A stretch of 64,000 nt of DNA from JBBITI01 sp963735055 (lineage in GTDB: Bacteria > Chloroflexota > Dehalococcoidia > Dehalococcoidales > UBA2162): NCBI GenBank assembly GCA_963735055.1, contig CAVTJN010000010.1:111846-175845 (forward strand), given 5' to 3'. The notes under the pieces are model-generated. The model was not told the DNA's origin, made no database searches, and saw only the letters and a list, made by a program, of their open reading frames with translations. Shown here in pieces: positions 1-8,912 of the stretch (position 1 is its first letter; each line of letters begins with the position of its first letter). The translations under genes were made by a program, and so were the position numbers.

Positions 1-12
1 AGGGGTAGTATT

Positions 13-37
13 TCAAGAGGGACGGAGTCCCTCTTGA
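13..37. terminator. Perfect 11-bp inverted repeat with 3-nt loop
   Basis: Bases 13-23 pair exactly with 27-37 around a GGA loop. The hairpin lies about 70 bases past the end of the thioredoxin gene, which is read on the minus strand toward position 1. No T-run follows on either strand, so it is only a candidate terminator or an intergenic palindrome. The neighbouring gene beyond the window edge cannot be seen. Confidence 0.35.
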
Positions 38-105
38 CGCCCTTCGTGTCGCCTACGCCCGTCAGAGAGATTTGGAGCGCCATCAGACTACCGGCGAGGT
101 AGTCC

Positions 106-441
106 TCACCGGCCGGACTGCCTCAGAATCTCCTCGACGGCGGCGCGAATCTCGGCAGCTTTGAGATCTTCTCCGTTAAGGCGGGCCTTTTCGGTGCCGT
201 CGCAGTACAGGATAAGAGTGGGCAGGCTCATCACCCTTAGCCTGGCGCAGAGCATGCGGTTATGGGTGGCGTCAACCTTACCGACTTTAAGTCTTCCCGC
301 ATAGTCCTTTTCAATCTGGTCGATCGCCGGCGTGAGGGCCAGGCACGGCTTACACAGCGGACCCCAGAAGTCAACCAGGACGGCGCTGCCGGCGCCTCCG
401 GTTTCGGCCTGGTAGTTTTCGCGGTTCAATTCAGTTGGCAC
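106..441 (-). CDS. trxA: Thioredoxin of the Grd-like cluster
   Basis: This is a 111-residue cytoplasmic thioredoxin. The active site is W-G-P-L-C30-K-P-C33, followed by the cis-proline segment SLPTLIL near residue 74. A GTG start at 441 has a GGGAG ribosome site just upstream. It is the last gene of the minus-strand grdE-grdB-grdC-trx run, starting about 50 bases after grdC ends. In amino-acid fermenting clostridia the glycine reductase operon also carries its own thioredoxin, which delivers electrons to the selenoprotein components. The same role is inferred here from position. The motif differs from the usual CGPC, as is common for Grd-associated thioredoxins. Confidence 0.85.
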   Translation of the reverse strand: MPTELNRENYQAETGGAGSAVLVDFWGPLCKPCLALTPAIDQIEKDYAGRLKVGKVDATHNRMLCARLRVMSLPTLILYCDGTEKARLNGEDLKAAEIRAAVEEILRQSGR

Positions 442-494
442 TTGGCTGCTCCCTTACTCTAGTGTCTCCTGCCACAGAGGGACGATAAGGGGCC

Positions 495-1961
495 CTACCG
501 GCCTCCCGGGTTTCTCTGCAACAGGAATGAAATGCCGTCGGAGAGCTGGGTCATCCGGCCGAGAAAGAGGCTGCCCTTGGCCAGGAACATGGCGTTCTTC
601 ATATTCCCTTCGCGAATCGCCTTCAAGGCATGGCCCAGGACCGGTACCGCCGATGCGATGTGGCCCTGCGTCGGCGAGAAGCCGGGCATACCGTGGGCGT
701 CCACGAAATCATCCAGTCCTTCCTTTTCTATCTCATGGCGAAGCACCGCGAAGCTACCGATTATCCGGTAATTGGTGCGCGGTACGTTGCCGCTGCCCTG
801 GGGTTCGGTAAGCTCCGGGTTGTGCATCTCAGTGGCGTACTTGTCCACGTCGGACAGCTTCATCCCGAGACGGTCAAGCGGTTCGACAACCAGCTTTTCC
901 ACGATGGCCTGTTGCGACGACCCAGATCTTATCTCCTGCTTCCCGATGGAGTCGAGGCGGATCACCGGGCTGATGCCATCGTCCTGGCTGACCCAGATCG
1001 CAATGCCGGCCAGGGTGTCCTCAAGTATCGGCATGTCGTGGCGAAGATGGCCCTGGAACTTCATGCCGAGCTTGGCAAGGGAACCGCCGGCACAAACCAC
1101 CACATTCCGGTAGATTCCTGACGAGACCAGGCCGGCGGCGATAGTAATTGCGTGGACCGGGGCGCAACAGAAGGCTTTGATATCGGCGCCGGTGGCCCGG
1201 CCGCAGCCGGCCAGTTCCCCGATTGCCTTGGCCATATTGCCCCCGCCCCGGTTGTAACGGTCGCCGACTGCCTCCTCACCACAGCCGAGGAGATAGTCGA
1301 TGTCTTCGGCGCGGCCGGTCTTGGAGATGAGCGCCCTTAGCGCCATGACGCCGGAGGCGCGGCTGCTCAGGTTCTCCAGCAGGATATCCGGTTCCAGATT
1401 GGCGTCCTCTTCCATCGCCCCCAGGCAGCACCCGACCAGTCGGTCGCCGTGAACGAAGAGGGGCAAGGCGTAGCCGCCCGCGGTCCGCGCCTCGATGTCG
1501 GCAGCGGGCGATCCTTTACCCAGCCGCTTGAGGTCCTCTTCGTTCAGCAAGGGATGGCTTCTCAGCCGCCGGGCGACGTCGGCCACGAAGCCCTCCTCCA
1601 GGTGGATGAGCTTGAACTCGTCGCAGATTTTCAGCATGCCGTAGAATTCTTCTTCGGGCATGATCTCGCCGAACGGGCCATGCCGCGAAGGATTGGCGGC
1701 GGGATGGTCAATCCAGGGAGTTGGCGTTTGCCGCAGGTCATCGGGTGACAGGTTGCCGATGAAGACCTGGTTGGGACGGTAGGCAACAGCCTGGTCATAC
1801 GTCTCGAGATGCCCCAGGAAACGGCTCAGCAGGGTGGCGTCTTTGGGGAGTTCACGGGATGGCTTCGAGCCATGGCGTACCATGCCCGGCACATGGCCGA
1901 GAAAGTAAGATACACCTCTGATCACGGGCGCCGCGCTTGACGCGGGTAAGTTTTCATTCAT
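495..1961 (-). CDS. grdC: Glycine/sarcosine/betaine reductase complex component C, beta subunit (GrdC-like)
   Basis: The 488-residue protein has a thiolase/FabH-like fold. Candidate acyl-binding cysteines are C265-C266 in the KAFCCAPVHA segment, and conserved histidines occur in HNPELTEP and near the C-terminal GFSPTQGH. In characterised Grd systems component C takes the carboxymethyl-selenoether from component A and releases acetyl phosphate, using a beta (GrdC) and an alpha (GrdD) subunit. GrdD is not present downstream before the window edge. An ATG start at 1961 follows GAGGTG. The gene begins 83 bases after the grdB stop, so cotranscription is likely. Family assignment is confident; the exact substrate is not. 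Confidence 0.85.
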   Translation of the reverse strand: MNENLPASSAAPVIRGVSYFLGHVPGMVRHGSKPSRELPKDATLLSRFLGHLETYDQAVAYRPNQVFIGNLSPDDLRQTPTPWIDHPAANPSRHGPFGEIMPEEEFYGMLKICDEFKLIHLEEGFVADVARRLRSHPLLNEEDLKRLGKGSPAADIEARTAGGYALPLFVHGDRLVGCCLGAMEEDANLEPDILLENLSSRASGVMALRALISKTGRAEDIDYLLGCGEEAVGDRYNRGGGNMAKAIGELAGCGRATGADIKAFCCAPVHAITIAAGLVSSGIYRNVVVCAGGSLAKLGMKFQGHLRHDMPILEDTLAGIAIWVSQDDGISPVIRLDSIGKQEIRSGSSQQAIVEKLVVEPLDRLGMKLSDVDKYATEMHNPELTEPQGSGNVPRTNYRIIGSFAVLRHEIEKEGLDDFVDAHGMPGFSPTQGHIASAVPVLGHALKAIREGNMKNAMFLAKGSLFLGRMTQLSDGISFLLQRNPGGR

Positions 1962-2044
1962 TTGCCGGGCACCTCACCGTACTTGCCGCTCCAATCTGGA
2001 ACGGGACGAATGGTGTCGACTTACTCCGCCAACGCGACCGGAAG

Positions 2045-3346
2045 TCATTTCGGTCGGCCCTCGGATTGCAGTATCTGCAATGCCCGGATCGCAATGTCGC
2101 GCCGCAGGACTTTCTCGGCGTCCGGTCCGAGGTTGGCGTTGCCCATGGGGTTGACTATCTTCACCCCGGTGATTACCCGCGTCGAGCCGACCATTTCAGC
2201 CACCGGGGTCATGGTGCAGACATGGGCCGTGGGGATGCCGACCTTTTCGATTTCCTTGGCCAGCGCTGACCCGCAGCGCGTACTGGTGCCTCAGGTAGAC
2301 GTCAGGACCACTCCGTCGACCCCCGAGTCTCTGAGTTCGGCGGCGATCGCCCGGCCCATCTTGCGGGCATTCTCGACAGTGGTGGCCACGCCGGTCGTGG
2401 CATAGAAGAAATCGTGAAGCCTGCCGAATACGTGCTCCCGCTCCAGGTCACGCATGACATCGAGCGGGACAAGCCGGTTCGGGTCCTGGCGGACGAAGAC
2501 GGCGTCATAACCCGCGTGGTTGACATCAAGGTCCTCGGCCCGGAGTCGGTCCAGACCTTTCAGACTGTACCTGCCGAAATGGGTGGCGCCGCCGGACTCG
2601 ATCTTGTCGGGATTGCCCCGGGGCACCAGGCCGCCGTCAGTCACCAAGGCGATGACCGCCGAGCCGATGTCTTTGATCGGAGAGGCGGGGGTGATGCGGT
2701 CATACTTGGGCTGGGATACCTCCGACTCGAACGGCCGGCCCTGGACCTTGTTGAGCAGCATCGCGACCGCTCTTTCGGCGCCCGTCCGGTCCGAGGTCTC
2801 ATTGACGATAATACCGCGGGGTATGTAGTGTTCTTCCGAAGGCTTACCGATGGTCTGACCGGCGGCGAGCTTCAGGGCCAGACCGGCCATGCGGTTGACG
2901 GCTTCGTTCATGGTCCTGACGGAATTGCCGGTGCGGACAATGAATACATCTTTGTGGAAGAGATCGACTCCCGGGTTCTCATCGTACATTCCGGTCACGG
3001 CGGGAATGGCGAGACTGTCCATGACTGCCTTGGAGACGGCCCCGCAAGCCACCCCATACCGCCCCGCCTCAAAGGCCGGACCGGCAATGAGAAGGTCGGG
3101 CTGGTAAGGGCGCAGGAGGTCGACTATTTCGGCGGCGGCCATGGCCATGTTCTCGGCGAGGTAATTATCCCCGCAGATCGCCGTTGCTACTACCTCACCC
3201 CGGTCTCCGAAAGCAGTCTGAAAAGCCCGCCCTGGCCCGGACGGTCCTGGGACGATGCGGGGCCCAACGTCTGCCTTATCCTCGCCGCCAACGCCGCCGA
3301 AATACTGGTTGAGATAATGAACTACCCTCAGTTTCTTGCTGTCCAT
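2045..3346 (-). CDS. grdB: Grd component B selenoprotein (GrdB-like), contains selenocysteine at in-frame UGA
   Basis: The first 351 codons end at TGA 2291-2293, but the frame continues for 81 codons to a second TGA at 2045. The total is 433 residues, which matches the usual GrdB length of about 435. The TGA follows the segment VVLTST, exactly where GrdB carries its catalytic selenocysteine, so residue 352 is read as Sec. After it come G-T-S-T-R-C-G; as I recall the family, a cysteine usually stands where this protein has serine. A strong hairpin follows the UGA. GrdB binds the amine substrate and passes the carboxymethyl group toward component A. The gene starts one base after the grdE stop. 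Conventional calling would truncate it at 2291. Confidence 0.93.
2258..2290 (-). promoter_or_regulatory. Bacterial SECIS-like hairpin downstream of the grdB UGA
   Basis: Directly after the UGA, GCGCTG (2279-2274) pairs perfectly with CAGCGC (2268-2263) around a five-base loop CGGGT. An outer CCA/TGG and GG/CC stem extends it with a four-base bulge. The loop begins 17 bases after the UGA and contains G residues, as expected for a SelB-binding bacterial SECIS inside the coding region. Confidence 0.75.
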
Positions 3347-3347
3347 G

Positions 3348-4607
3348 TCAGTACCTTACCGCCATCAGTTTCGAATTTCCGAGCTGACTCAACGACCCTT
3401 TGACCTGGCGCAATTGCCTCGGAGATGCACTCTCAACCCTCAGCCCACCGGGTATGCCCATCACGCGGTCCGGAGCCGGGACGGTGATGTTGCCAACCGG
3501 GGCCCCCATGGAGATCATGGCGTCGATTTCGGGGGCGTTGAAGATGGTGGCGGGCTTCGGACTGGTGTCGGTGGTGTCGATACCCATGTGCAGGAACGCC
3601 AGGACGGTCTTTATGCCGAGTTCCTCGCATCTCTGGGCGGTCCTGGCCATGGTCAACTCCGGGGCGCCGCCGCCGATCTTGGTCAGCACCGCCGCGTTCG
3701 CGCCGAGTGTCCATCTGGCCAGGTTGGCAGCCACCGTGGCCGCCCTTTCGTATTCGGCGACGTTGTTGGGGGCGTTGGTGATGATGACGCCGCCGAAGAC
3801 GAGTGTCTTGAGGTGCTGGCGGAAGAGCTCCGTGACCATGGGGTGATTCTGGATGGTGTATGTCTCCATGAAACGGCTGTCGGAAGGCGCCACCAGGGCG
3901 CCGTCGAGTATTTCGTTGGGGTGAATGACGGTTGGTACGATGCGCTCGATGTTGTCTCCGTATAGGATGGGATCACCATGCAGCGGTTCGAACTGGTTGG
4001 TGAGTACCTGAAAGATGTAGGCTACCCGGGGGAGGTCGGCGATTCCCGTCCCGTAAGGCAGCTCGTATATCTCCACAGCGTCCGGCGGCCGGGAAATACC
4101 GGCTCCTGCCAGGTAGGCGGCAGTCTTGAGCGCGGCGATTTTGAGGGCGATCCGATACTCTGACGGGGTGGTGCCGGTGGCGGGGTAGGGCAAAATGGAG
4201 ACGTTACTCAGCTTCCCGTAGGGTCCTGCCTCGGCTCCCGGTCCCCAGGTATCGATGAATTCGCCTACGGATTCACGGCCGCCGGGAGCGCCGTATTCGC
4301 TGACGGTTACGGCGGCGCCGCGCAGGACGACGGTTGCGCCGCTTCCGGCACTGTCGTGGGGACCGAGCGCGCCGGGGAAATCCTGTCCTTTGACTTTAGC
4401 CCGGGGTTCGACGACGTCAGCCACGCGCACCAGGCGGCACCGTTCGCCGGGGTTGGCCAGATCGATGTCGATCTGACGCAGCCGCCGGTCTTCGAGCAAG
4501 AGACGCTGTAGCTCGTCACGGTTCACCGACAGCAGGCCATCGACAACGGCCGTCCGGGGACCGAATTGTACCTCCCGGATGTGAAGAATCCTGAGTTCGA
4601 GCTTCAT
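3348..4607 (-). CDS. grdE: Grd component B alpha/beta proprotein (GrdE-like)
   Basis: The 419-residue protein matches the GrdE family over its length, including the HPNEILDGA segment at 229-237. In characterised GrdE the chain is cleaved near residue 242 and a cysteine there becomes the pyruvoyl group that binds the amine as a Schiff base. Here the only cysteines are C57 and C327, and residue 242 is serine (A-P-S-D-S-R). Either a serine-derived pyruvoyl is made, as in other pyruvoyl enzymes, or the protein is not processed and acts on something else. It is the first gene of the cluster and has an extended -10 box eight bases before its ATG. Confidence 0.82.
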   Translation of the reverse strand: MKLELRILHIREVQFGPRTAVVDGLLSVNRDELQRLLLEDRRLRQIDIDLANPGERCRLVRVADVVEPRAKVKGQDFPGALGPHDSAGSGATVVLRGAAVTVSEYGAPGGRESVGEFIDTWGPGAEAGPYGKLSNVSILPYPATGTTPSEYRIALKIAALKTAAYLAGAGISRPPDAVEIYELPYGTGIADLPRVAYIFQVLTNQFEPLHGDPILYGDNIERIVPTVIHPNEILDGALVAPSDSRFMETYTIQNHPMVTELFRQHLKTLVFGGVIITNAPNNVAEYERAATVAANLARWTLGANAAVLTKIGGGAPELTMARTAQRCEELGIKTVLAFLHMGIDTTDTSPKPATIFNAPEIDAMISMGAPVGNITVPAPDRVMGIPGGLRVESASPRQLRQVKGSLSQLGNSKLMAVRY

Positions 4608-4624
4608 TTCCGCAAATTATAGCA
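4608..4624 (-). promoter_or_regulatory. Extended -10 promoter of grdE, near-leaderless
   Basis: On the minus strand TGC-TATAAT (the -10 box at 4621-4616) stands only eight bases before the grdE ATG at 4607, so transcription would begin one or two bases before the start codon. No ribosome site is visible. The -35 region is weak. Confidence 0.6.
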
Positions 4625-4694
4625 TAGTCGGATGCTGGAGCCACGGCCCGGCGACACCAGTACGGCACGCGTCCGGCCAGCCCCGATTGGTCTT

Positions 4695-4724
4695 TTGAAT
4701 CGAAATCGCCGGCTATGCTAATCT
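4695..4724 (+). promoter_or_regulatory. Promoter of the aldolase-kinase-dehydrogenase genes
   Basis: TTGAAT (4695-4700), an 18-base spacer ending in TATGC, and TAATCT (4719-4724) resemble an extended sigma-70 promoter. The -10 box abuts the ATG at 4725, so that ATG lies upstream of the transcript and the aldolase must start at 4764. Confidence 0.55.
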
Positions 4725-4763
4725 ATGGGGATTCAAGTTCGGGGTCGAGGTGAGAGCCATATC

Positions 4764-5555
4764 ATGAGGAAAAATACCCTGCGCGAACTGTTGGCAGCGG
4801 GTAGGCCGACACTGAGCACCCGGATGCTGACCACATCGCCGCAGGTGGCGGAGATGATTGGGCACTCCGGGGCATTCGATTTCATCGAACTGCTGGGCGA
4901 GTACGCTTCCTGGACGATCACCGATTTCGAGAACTTCGCCCGGGCGGTCGAGTTGTTTCCCAAGATGTCATCGATGATCAAGGTGGAAAGAGAGCCCCGG
5001 CTCCACATCACGCAGCGGGCGCTGGGGGCCGGCATTCAGAACGTGTTGTTTGCTGACTGCGATACGGCCGAGGATGTTGAAGAATGCATCCGGCTGGTGC
5101 GTCCGGGGACGCCGGAAGACGGAGGCGTGCATGGCGCCTCGATGCGGCGAAACGTGGCCTATGGACTGGAAGCGGCCAGTCGCGCTTGGGCGCAGGCGAT
5201 GCGTGAGGTGGTTATCGAGGTGATGATTGAGTCGGCAACGGCGGTCCACAACCTGGACGAGATCCTGTCAGTCAAGGGGTTGGATATGGTCCACTTCGGT
5301 CCCAGCGACTATTCTCTGAGTGTGGGTAGCGTCGGTCAGGACAAGAGCGTGGAGGTGCAACGGGTGCACCGCCGGGTGATTGAGGCGGCTTTGCGGAAGG
5401 GCGTCCGGCCGAGAGTGGTGATTGGCAGCCACGAGGAAGCTCGGGAGTACGTCGATATGGGGGTGCGCGATTTCTGCGTGGGTAATGATCTGGGTATCTT
5501 GTACCGGTGGGCCGTTCTCAATGGCGAGAAGATGAGGGGGATGCTGGGCAAATAG
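4764..5555 (+). CDS. HpcH/HpaI aldolase family protein
   Basis: This 263-residue TIM-barrel protein carries the family signature around E-S-A-T-A-V-H-N-L-D-E-I and G-P-S-D-Y-S, which contribute metal and substrate ligands in class II 2-keto acid aldolases. Such enzymes reversibly cleave 4-hydroxy-2-oxo acids into pyruvate (or a similar keto acid) and an aldehyde. The start at 4764 is chosen because GAGGTGAG lies about ten bases upstream and the earlier ATG overlaps the promoter. Its neighbours, a DUF1537 kinase and a beta-hydroxyacid dehydrogenase, suggest an acid-sugar or hydroxy-acid degradation pathway. The substrate cannot be read from sequence. Confidence 0.82.
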   Translation: MRKNTLRELLAAGRPTLSTRMLTTSPQVAEMIGHSGAFDFIELLGEYASWTITDFENFARAVELFPKMSSMIKVEREPRLHITQRALGAGIQNVLFADCDTAEDVEECIRLVRPGTPEDGGVHGASMRRNVAYGLEAASRAWAQAMREVVIEVMIESATAVHNLDEILSVKGLDMVHFGPSDYSLSVGSVGQDKSVEVQRVHRRVIEAALRKGVRPRVVIGSHEEAREYVDMGVRDFCVGNDLGILYRWAVLNGEKMRGMLGK

Positions 5556-5624
5556 CCAGGAGCGGGGACAACATGGCGGCAACAAAGCGAGCGACCCAAA
5601 TTCGTCCGGCCGTCTGGGGTTAAG

Positions 5625-7022
5625 TTGATACTGTCTGAGATGTTGGCCGGGCAGCCCCCCGTCAGGCACGTCCCCGATGCCCGTCGCCAGATCAGGGAAG
5701 CCCTGGTGAAGTCGGGCAAACACTTGGTCGTCATCGATGACGATCCGACTGGCATGCAGACGGTCCAGGACGTCGGTGTCATCATGGACTGGTCGGTGGC
5801 CGCCCTGCGGGTTGCTCTGGCCTCGCCTTCGCCCGTGTTCTTCGTATCGGTCAATTCGCGCAGCCTGACTACGGCCGAAGCCGGGGCGCTGGGCCGGGAG
5901 GTGGGGCAGAATCTCCGGGGGGCAGCAGCCGGGGAGCATTCCGAGGTTCTGTTGGCCTCGAGGAGCGACAGCACGCTCCGGGGGCATTTTCCCCATGAGG
6001 TTCAGTCTCTGATCTCCGGAATGGGGGTCCGGCCGGATGGCGTCATCTTCGCCCCGGCTTTCCTTGAGGCGGGACGGTACACTATCGGTGATGAACACTG
6101 GGCGGAACAACAGGGCCAAATGGTCCCGGTGGGCGAGACCGAATTTGCCCGCGACCCGATGTTCGGCTTCAAGAACAGCAATCTGAGGGCGTGGGTCCAG
6201 GAGAAGACAAACGGCGCGATCAAAGCCGCAGACGTGATGTCGATATCCCTGAAGGATATCCGGGACGGCGGTCCAAGCCGGGTCGCCGAGTTGCTTCTTG
6301 GCGCGGCCAACCAGGTGGTGATCATCGTCAACGCGGCCGCGTATTCCGACCTGGATGTTGTTTCACTGGGCATACAGGCGGCTGAAGACGAGGGTAAGAA
6401 GTTGGTCTACCGGTGCTCCGCCTCATTCCTGAAATCGCGCGGCGGATTTGAGGACCGGGCGCTGTTGACTCATGAGGAACTGGTCTCGGAGGGCGGACCC
6501 GGGTTGATCATCGTCGGGTCGTACGTGGAGAAGACATCCCGGCAATTGAGACAGTTGCTCGATAGTGGACTGGCGAAAGCGGTCGAATTGAACGTCGACG
6601 CCGTCATTGACATAACGAACAGCCACCGGGAAGTGGAGCGGACGGCAAAGCTGGTCGAGCAAGGGCTTGCCGCGGGCGTGACCACAGTCCTTTACACATC
6701 ACGACAGGTGCATGCGGCGCCGGCAGGCGACTTCGCCGGGACCGGCAGGTTGATAATGCAGGCACTGTCTGAAGTTGTGACCCGGGTTCAGGTGCGTCCC
6801 GCGTTTGCGGTGGCCAAGGGCGGGATCACCAGTATCGAGACGGCGAAAACGGCGCTCGGGGTGAAACAGGCATTTGCCATCGGGCAGATACTGCCCGGTG
6901 TACCGGTGTGGCGCCTGGGAGCGGAAAGCCGGTGGCCGGGGATCAGCTACGTTGTCTTTCCGGGGAACGTTGGCGATGATAATGCGTTGCGGATAGCGGT
7001 CGAGACACTCCGCGGGATCTGA
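5625..7022 (+). CDS. Four-carbon acid sugar kinase family protein (DUF1537)
   Basis: The protein is 465 residues from a TTG start, or 460 from the ATG at 5640; the ribosome site is weak for both. It shows the N-lobe motif DDDPTG at 38-43, SRSDSTLRGHF near 111-121, and the C-lobe GGITS and PGNVGD motifs that bind the nucleotide. Characterised members phosphorylate threonate, erythronate or 3-oxo-tetronate at O4. Placed between an aldolase and a dehydrogenase, it probably activates an acid sugar for retro-aldol cleavage. The particular sugar acid is unknown. Confidence 0.85.
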   Translation: MILSEMLAGQPPVRHVPDARRQIREALVKSGKHLVVIDDDPTGMQTVQDVGVIMDWSVAALRVALASPSPVFFVSVNSRSLTTAEAGALGREVGQNLRGAAAGEHSEVLLASRSDSTLRGHFPHEVQSLISGMGVRPDGVIFAPAFLEAGRYTIGDEHWAEQQGQMVPVGETEFARDPMFGFKNSNLRAWVQEKTNGAIKAADVMSISLKDIRDGGPSRVAELLLGAANQVVIIVNAAAYSDLDVVSLGIQAAEDEGKKLVYRCSASFLKSRGGFEDRALLTHEELVSEGGPGLIIVGSYVEKTSRQLRQLLDSGLAKAVELNVDAVIDITNSHREVERTAKLVEQGLAAGVTTVLYTSRQVHAAPAGDFAGTGRLIMQALSEVVTRVQVRPAFAVAKGGITSIETAKTALGVKQAFAIGQILPGVPVWRLGAESRWPGISYVVFPGNVGDDNALRIAVETLRGI

Positions 7023-7115
7023 CCGGCGACGAGAATACCCGCGATCGGTGACTGGCAAATCGCAGGTGTCAGACTCCCCGCGGCGGATCAGACCACGGGG
7101 CTCAGGAGGAATATT

Positions 7116-8000
7116 ATGGTGGAGACAATTGGCTTCATCGGTCTGGGCGTTATGGGAGGTCCCATGGCGAGGCGTCTGGCTGCGAATTACCACCTTGCGG
7201 TATACGACGTCGATGCGAAGAGGATGGGCGCAGTGTCCGGGGCGAAGCAGGCCGACAGTGTCGCCGGGGTGGCGCGCTTTGCGACGGTGGTGTTTCTGTC
7301 GCTGCCCGGTTCGGAGTCGGTCCGGGACGTCATTCTGGGCGAAGGCGGTCTCAAGGCGAATCTGGGGCCGGGTAGCGTCATTATCGACACCAGCACCACC
7401 TCGCCGACGACAAGCCAGGAAATCGCACGGTCACTGGATGGGGCGGGGATTTCATTCCTCGATGCCCCGGTAAGCGGGGGGGAGAAGGCGGCCATCGATG
7501 GGACGCTCTCGGTGATGGTGGGGGGCAAGGAAGAGACCTTCGCACGGTGCCGCGCGGCGCTAGACAGCATTGGCACGAATGTGGTGCGGGTGGGCAATAC
7601 CGGCATGGGGGGGGTGGCGAAGCTGGTTAATAATCTTATCGTCGGCGTCACCTTCGTGGCCGTCGCCGAGGGATTCGCCCTCGGAACGAAGAGCGGCCTG
7701 GACCCGAAGGTGTTGTACCAGGCCATCCGGCATGGCTGGGCCGGTTCGAAGGTGCTGGACGTGAGCGCCGAGGCGATGCTGGGCCGGGATTTCAGGCCGG
7801 GCGGCAGCGTGGATATCCACTGGAAGGACCTCGGCTATGCCCTGGCGCTAGCCCGGGAAATGGAAGTGCCGGTCCCTGCGGCGGCGATCGCCCACGAGGT
7901 ATTCAAGACCGCCCGCGCTGCCGGGAAAGGACGCCTGTCTCAGCCAGCCATCGTGCAACTCTGGGAAGAGTTGTTGAAAATCGAAGTCGGCGGCGGCTGA
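7116..8000 (+). CDS. NAD(P)-binding beta-hydroxyacid dehydrogenase (3-hydroxyisobutyrate dehydrogenase / tartronate semialdehyde reductase family)
   Basis: The protein has 294 residues. The Rossmann glycine motif G-F-I-G-L-G-V-M-G lies at 6-14, the substrate motif DAPVSGG at 116-122, and the catalytic lysine is K169 in VAKLVNN. The ATG has an excellent GGAGG site ten bases upstream. Members oxidise a beta-hydroxy acid or reduce the matching semialdehyde. In acid-sugar clusters this enzyme (LtnD-like) oxidises threonate-type acids before the DUF1537 kinase acts, so the three genes plausibly form one short pathway. The gap of about 90 bases to the kinase shows no terminator. Confidence 0.88.
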   Translation: MVETIGFIGLGVMGGPMARRLAANYHLAVYDVDAKRMGAVSGAKQADSVAGVARFATVVFLSLPGSESVRDVILGEGGLKANLGPGSVIIDTSTTSPTTSQEIARSLDGAGISFLDAPVSGGEKAAIDGTLSVMVGGKEETFARCRAALDSIGTNVVRVGNTGMGGVAKLVNNLIVGVTFVAVAEGFALGTKSGLDPKVLYQAIRHGWAGSKVLDVSAEAMLGRDFRPGGSVDIHWKDLGYALALAREMEVPVPAAAIAHEVFKTARAAGKGRLSQPAIVQLWEELLKIEVGGG

Positions 8001-8012
8001 TCGCAAATGCCA

Positions 8013-8708
8013 TCATCCCCGGGCAGCGGGGCCGCCCCGGACGGACAGGTGGTTGATGAACCAGTCCCGGGCAAGTTGGACCACCTGCTCCAGCGTTCCC
8101 GGCTCCTCGAAAAGGTGAGTGGCGCCCGGAACGATGACGAGCTTCTTCTCAGAATGCAGGGAGGCCAACGCTTTCCGGTTCAAGTCGATGACCGGGGCGT
8201 CGTTGCCGCCGACAATCAGGAGCGTCGGCGCTTTCACCCGCTCAATGGCGGACCCGGCCAGATCGGGCCGGCCGCCCCGGGAAACGACCGCCGCCACGAG
8301 GGCAGGGCGGTCGGCCGCGGCGATCAGTGCCCCTGCAGCGCCGGTGCTGGAACCGAAGATACCTGACATGATCCCGCCAGTCCCAGTATTCTTGTGTAGC
8401 CAGTCGACCACCGCCGTGAGGCGCTGTCCCAGGAGGATGGTGTCGAAGCGCAGGTGGCCCCGAATGATGTCTTCGGCTTCCTCATCCGCGGTCAGCAGGC
8501 TGACCAGGATGGTGCCCAGCCCTGCCTCATGTAACGACCGGGCAACCAGGCGGTTTCGCGGACTGTACCTGTTGCTGCCGCTGCCATGGGCAAATACCAC
8601 GAGGCCGTTCGGCGGGTGGGGAAGGGTCAGATCGGCATCCAGCGAGACGCCTCTGCCGGTATCCACCCGGAGGTAACGCTCTTCAGGAAAGACGAGTTCG
8701 TTCGCCAT
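8013..8708 (-). CDS. Alpha/beta hydrolase (dienelactone hydrolase-like)
   Basis: The 231-residue protein carries a full hydrolase triad: nucleophile S121 in G-S-S-T-G, acid D170 in GGND, base H198 in GATHLF. The HGSGSNR segment near residue 41 supplies the oxyanion loop. Proteins of this subgroup often sit beside, or are fused to, phosphoribosyltransferase-like domains; one such protein is encoded at 30.3-31.0 kb, though not adjacent. The gene converges on the dehydrogenase with 12 bases between stops. The substrate is unknown. Confidence 0.8.
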   Translation of the reverse strand: MANELVFPEERYLRVDTGRGVSLDADLTLPHPPNGLVVFAHGSGSNRYSPRNRLVARSLHEAGLGTILVSLLTADEEAEDIIRGHLRFDTILLGQRLTAVVDWLHKNTGTGGIMSGIFGSSTGAAGALIAAADRPALVAAVVSRGGRPDLAGSAIERVKAPTLLIVGGNDAPVIDLNRKALASLHSEKKLVIVPGATHLFEEPGTLEQVVQLARDWFINHLSVRGGPAARG

Positions 8709-8912
8709 CCAACCTATCTCCTAGCCGCGGCTCGAGTCTGTCGTCCGGCTTGGGTGGCTGCCTTCAGTCTCAGCGCCGACCATGTCTCATCGATGGAGAC
8801 CTGGCCACCGCCTGCAGTCCGAACGTCCGTGCCAGGGCCGTAATTGTGTCGCGGTTGATGTCGACTTTGATTCAGGATGTGCCTTTGGGGTAAGTAACCC
8901 ATGTTTGCTCGA
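8709..8912. other. Intergenic stretch with possible gene remnant
   Basis: No intact gene is visible. On the minus strand two short segments look protein-like but lie in different frames: one reading INRDTITALARTFGLQ, the other GGQVSIDETWSALRL. Neither has a start codon with a ribosome site. They may be a decayed small gene. I cannot name its family. Confidence 0.25.

Noticed and set aside
2414..3403. 329-codon plus-strand frame over grdB
   Set aside because: Antisense shadow of a recognised selenoprotein gene; no family features.
4725..4763. Earlier ATG for the HpcH/HpaI aldolase
   Set aside because: It abuts the -10 box and so precedes the transcript start; the ribosome site fits ATG 4764.
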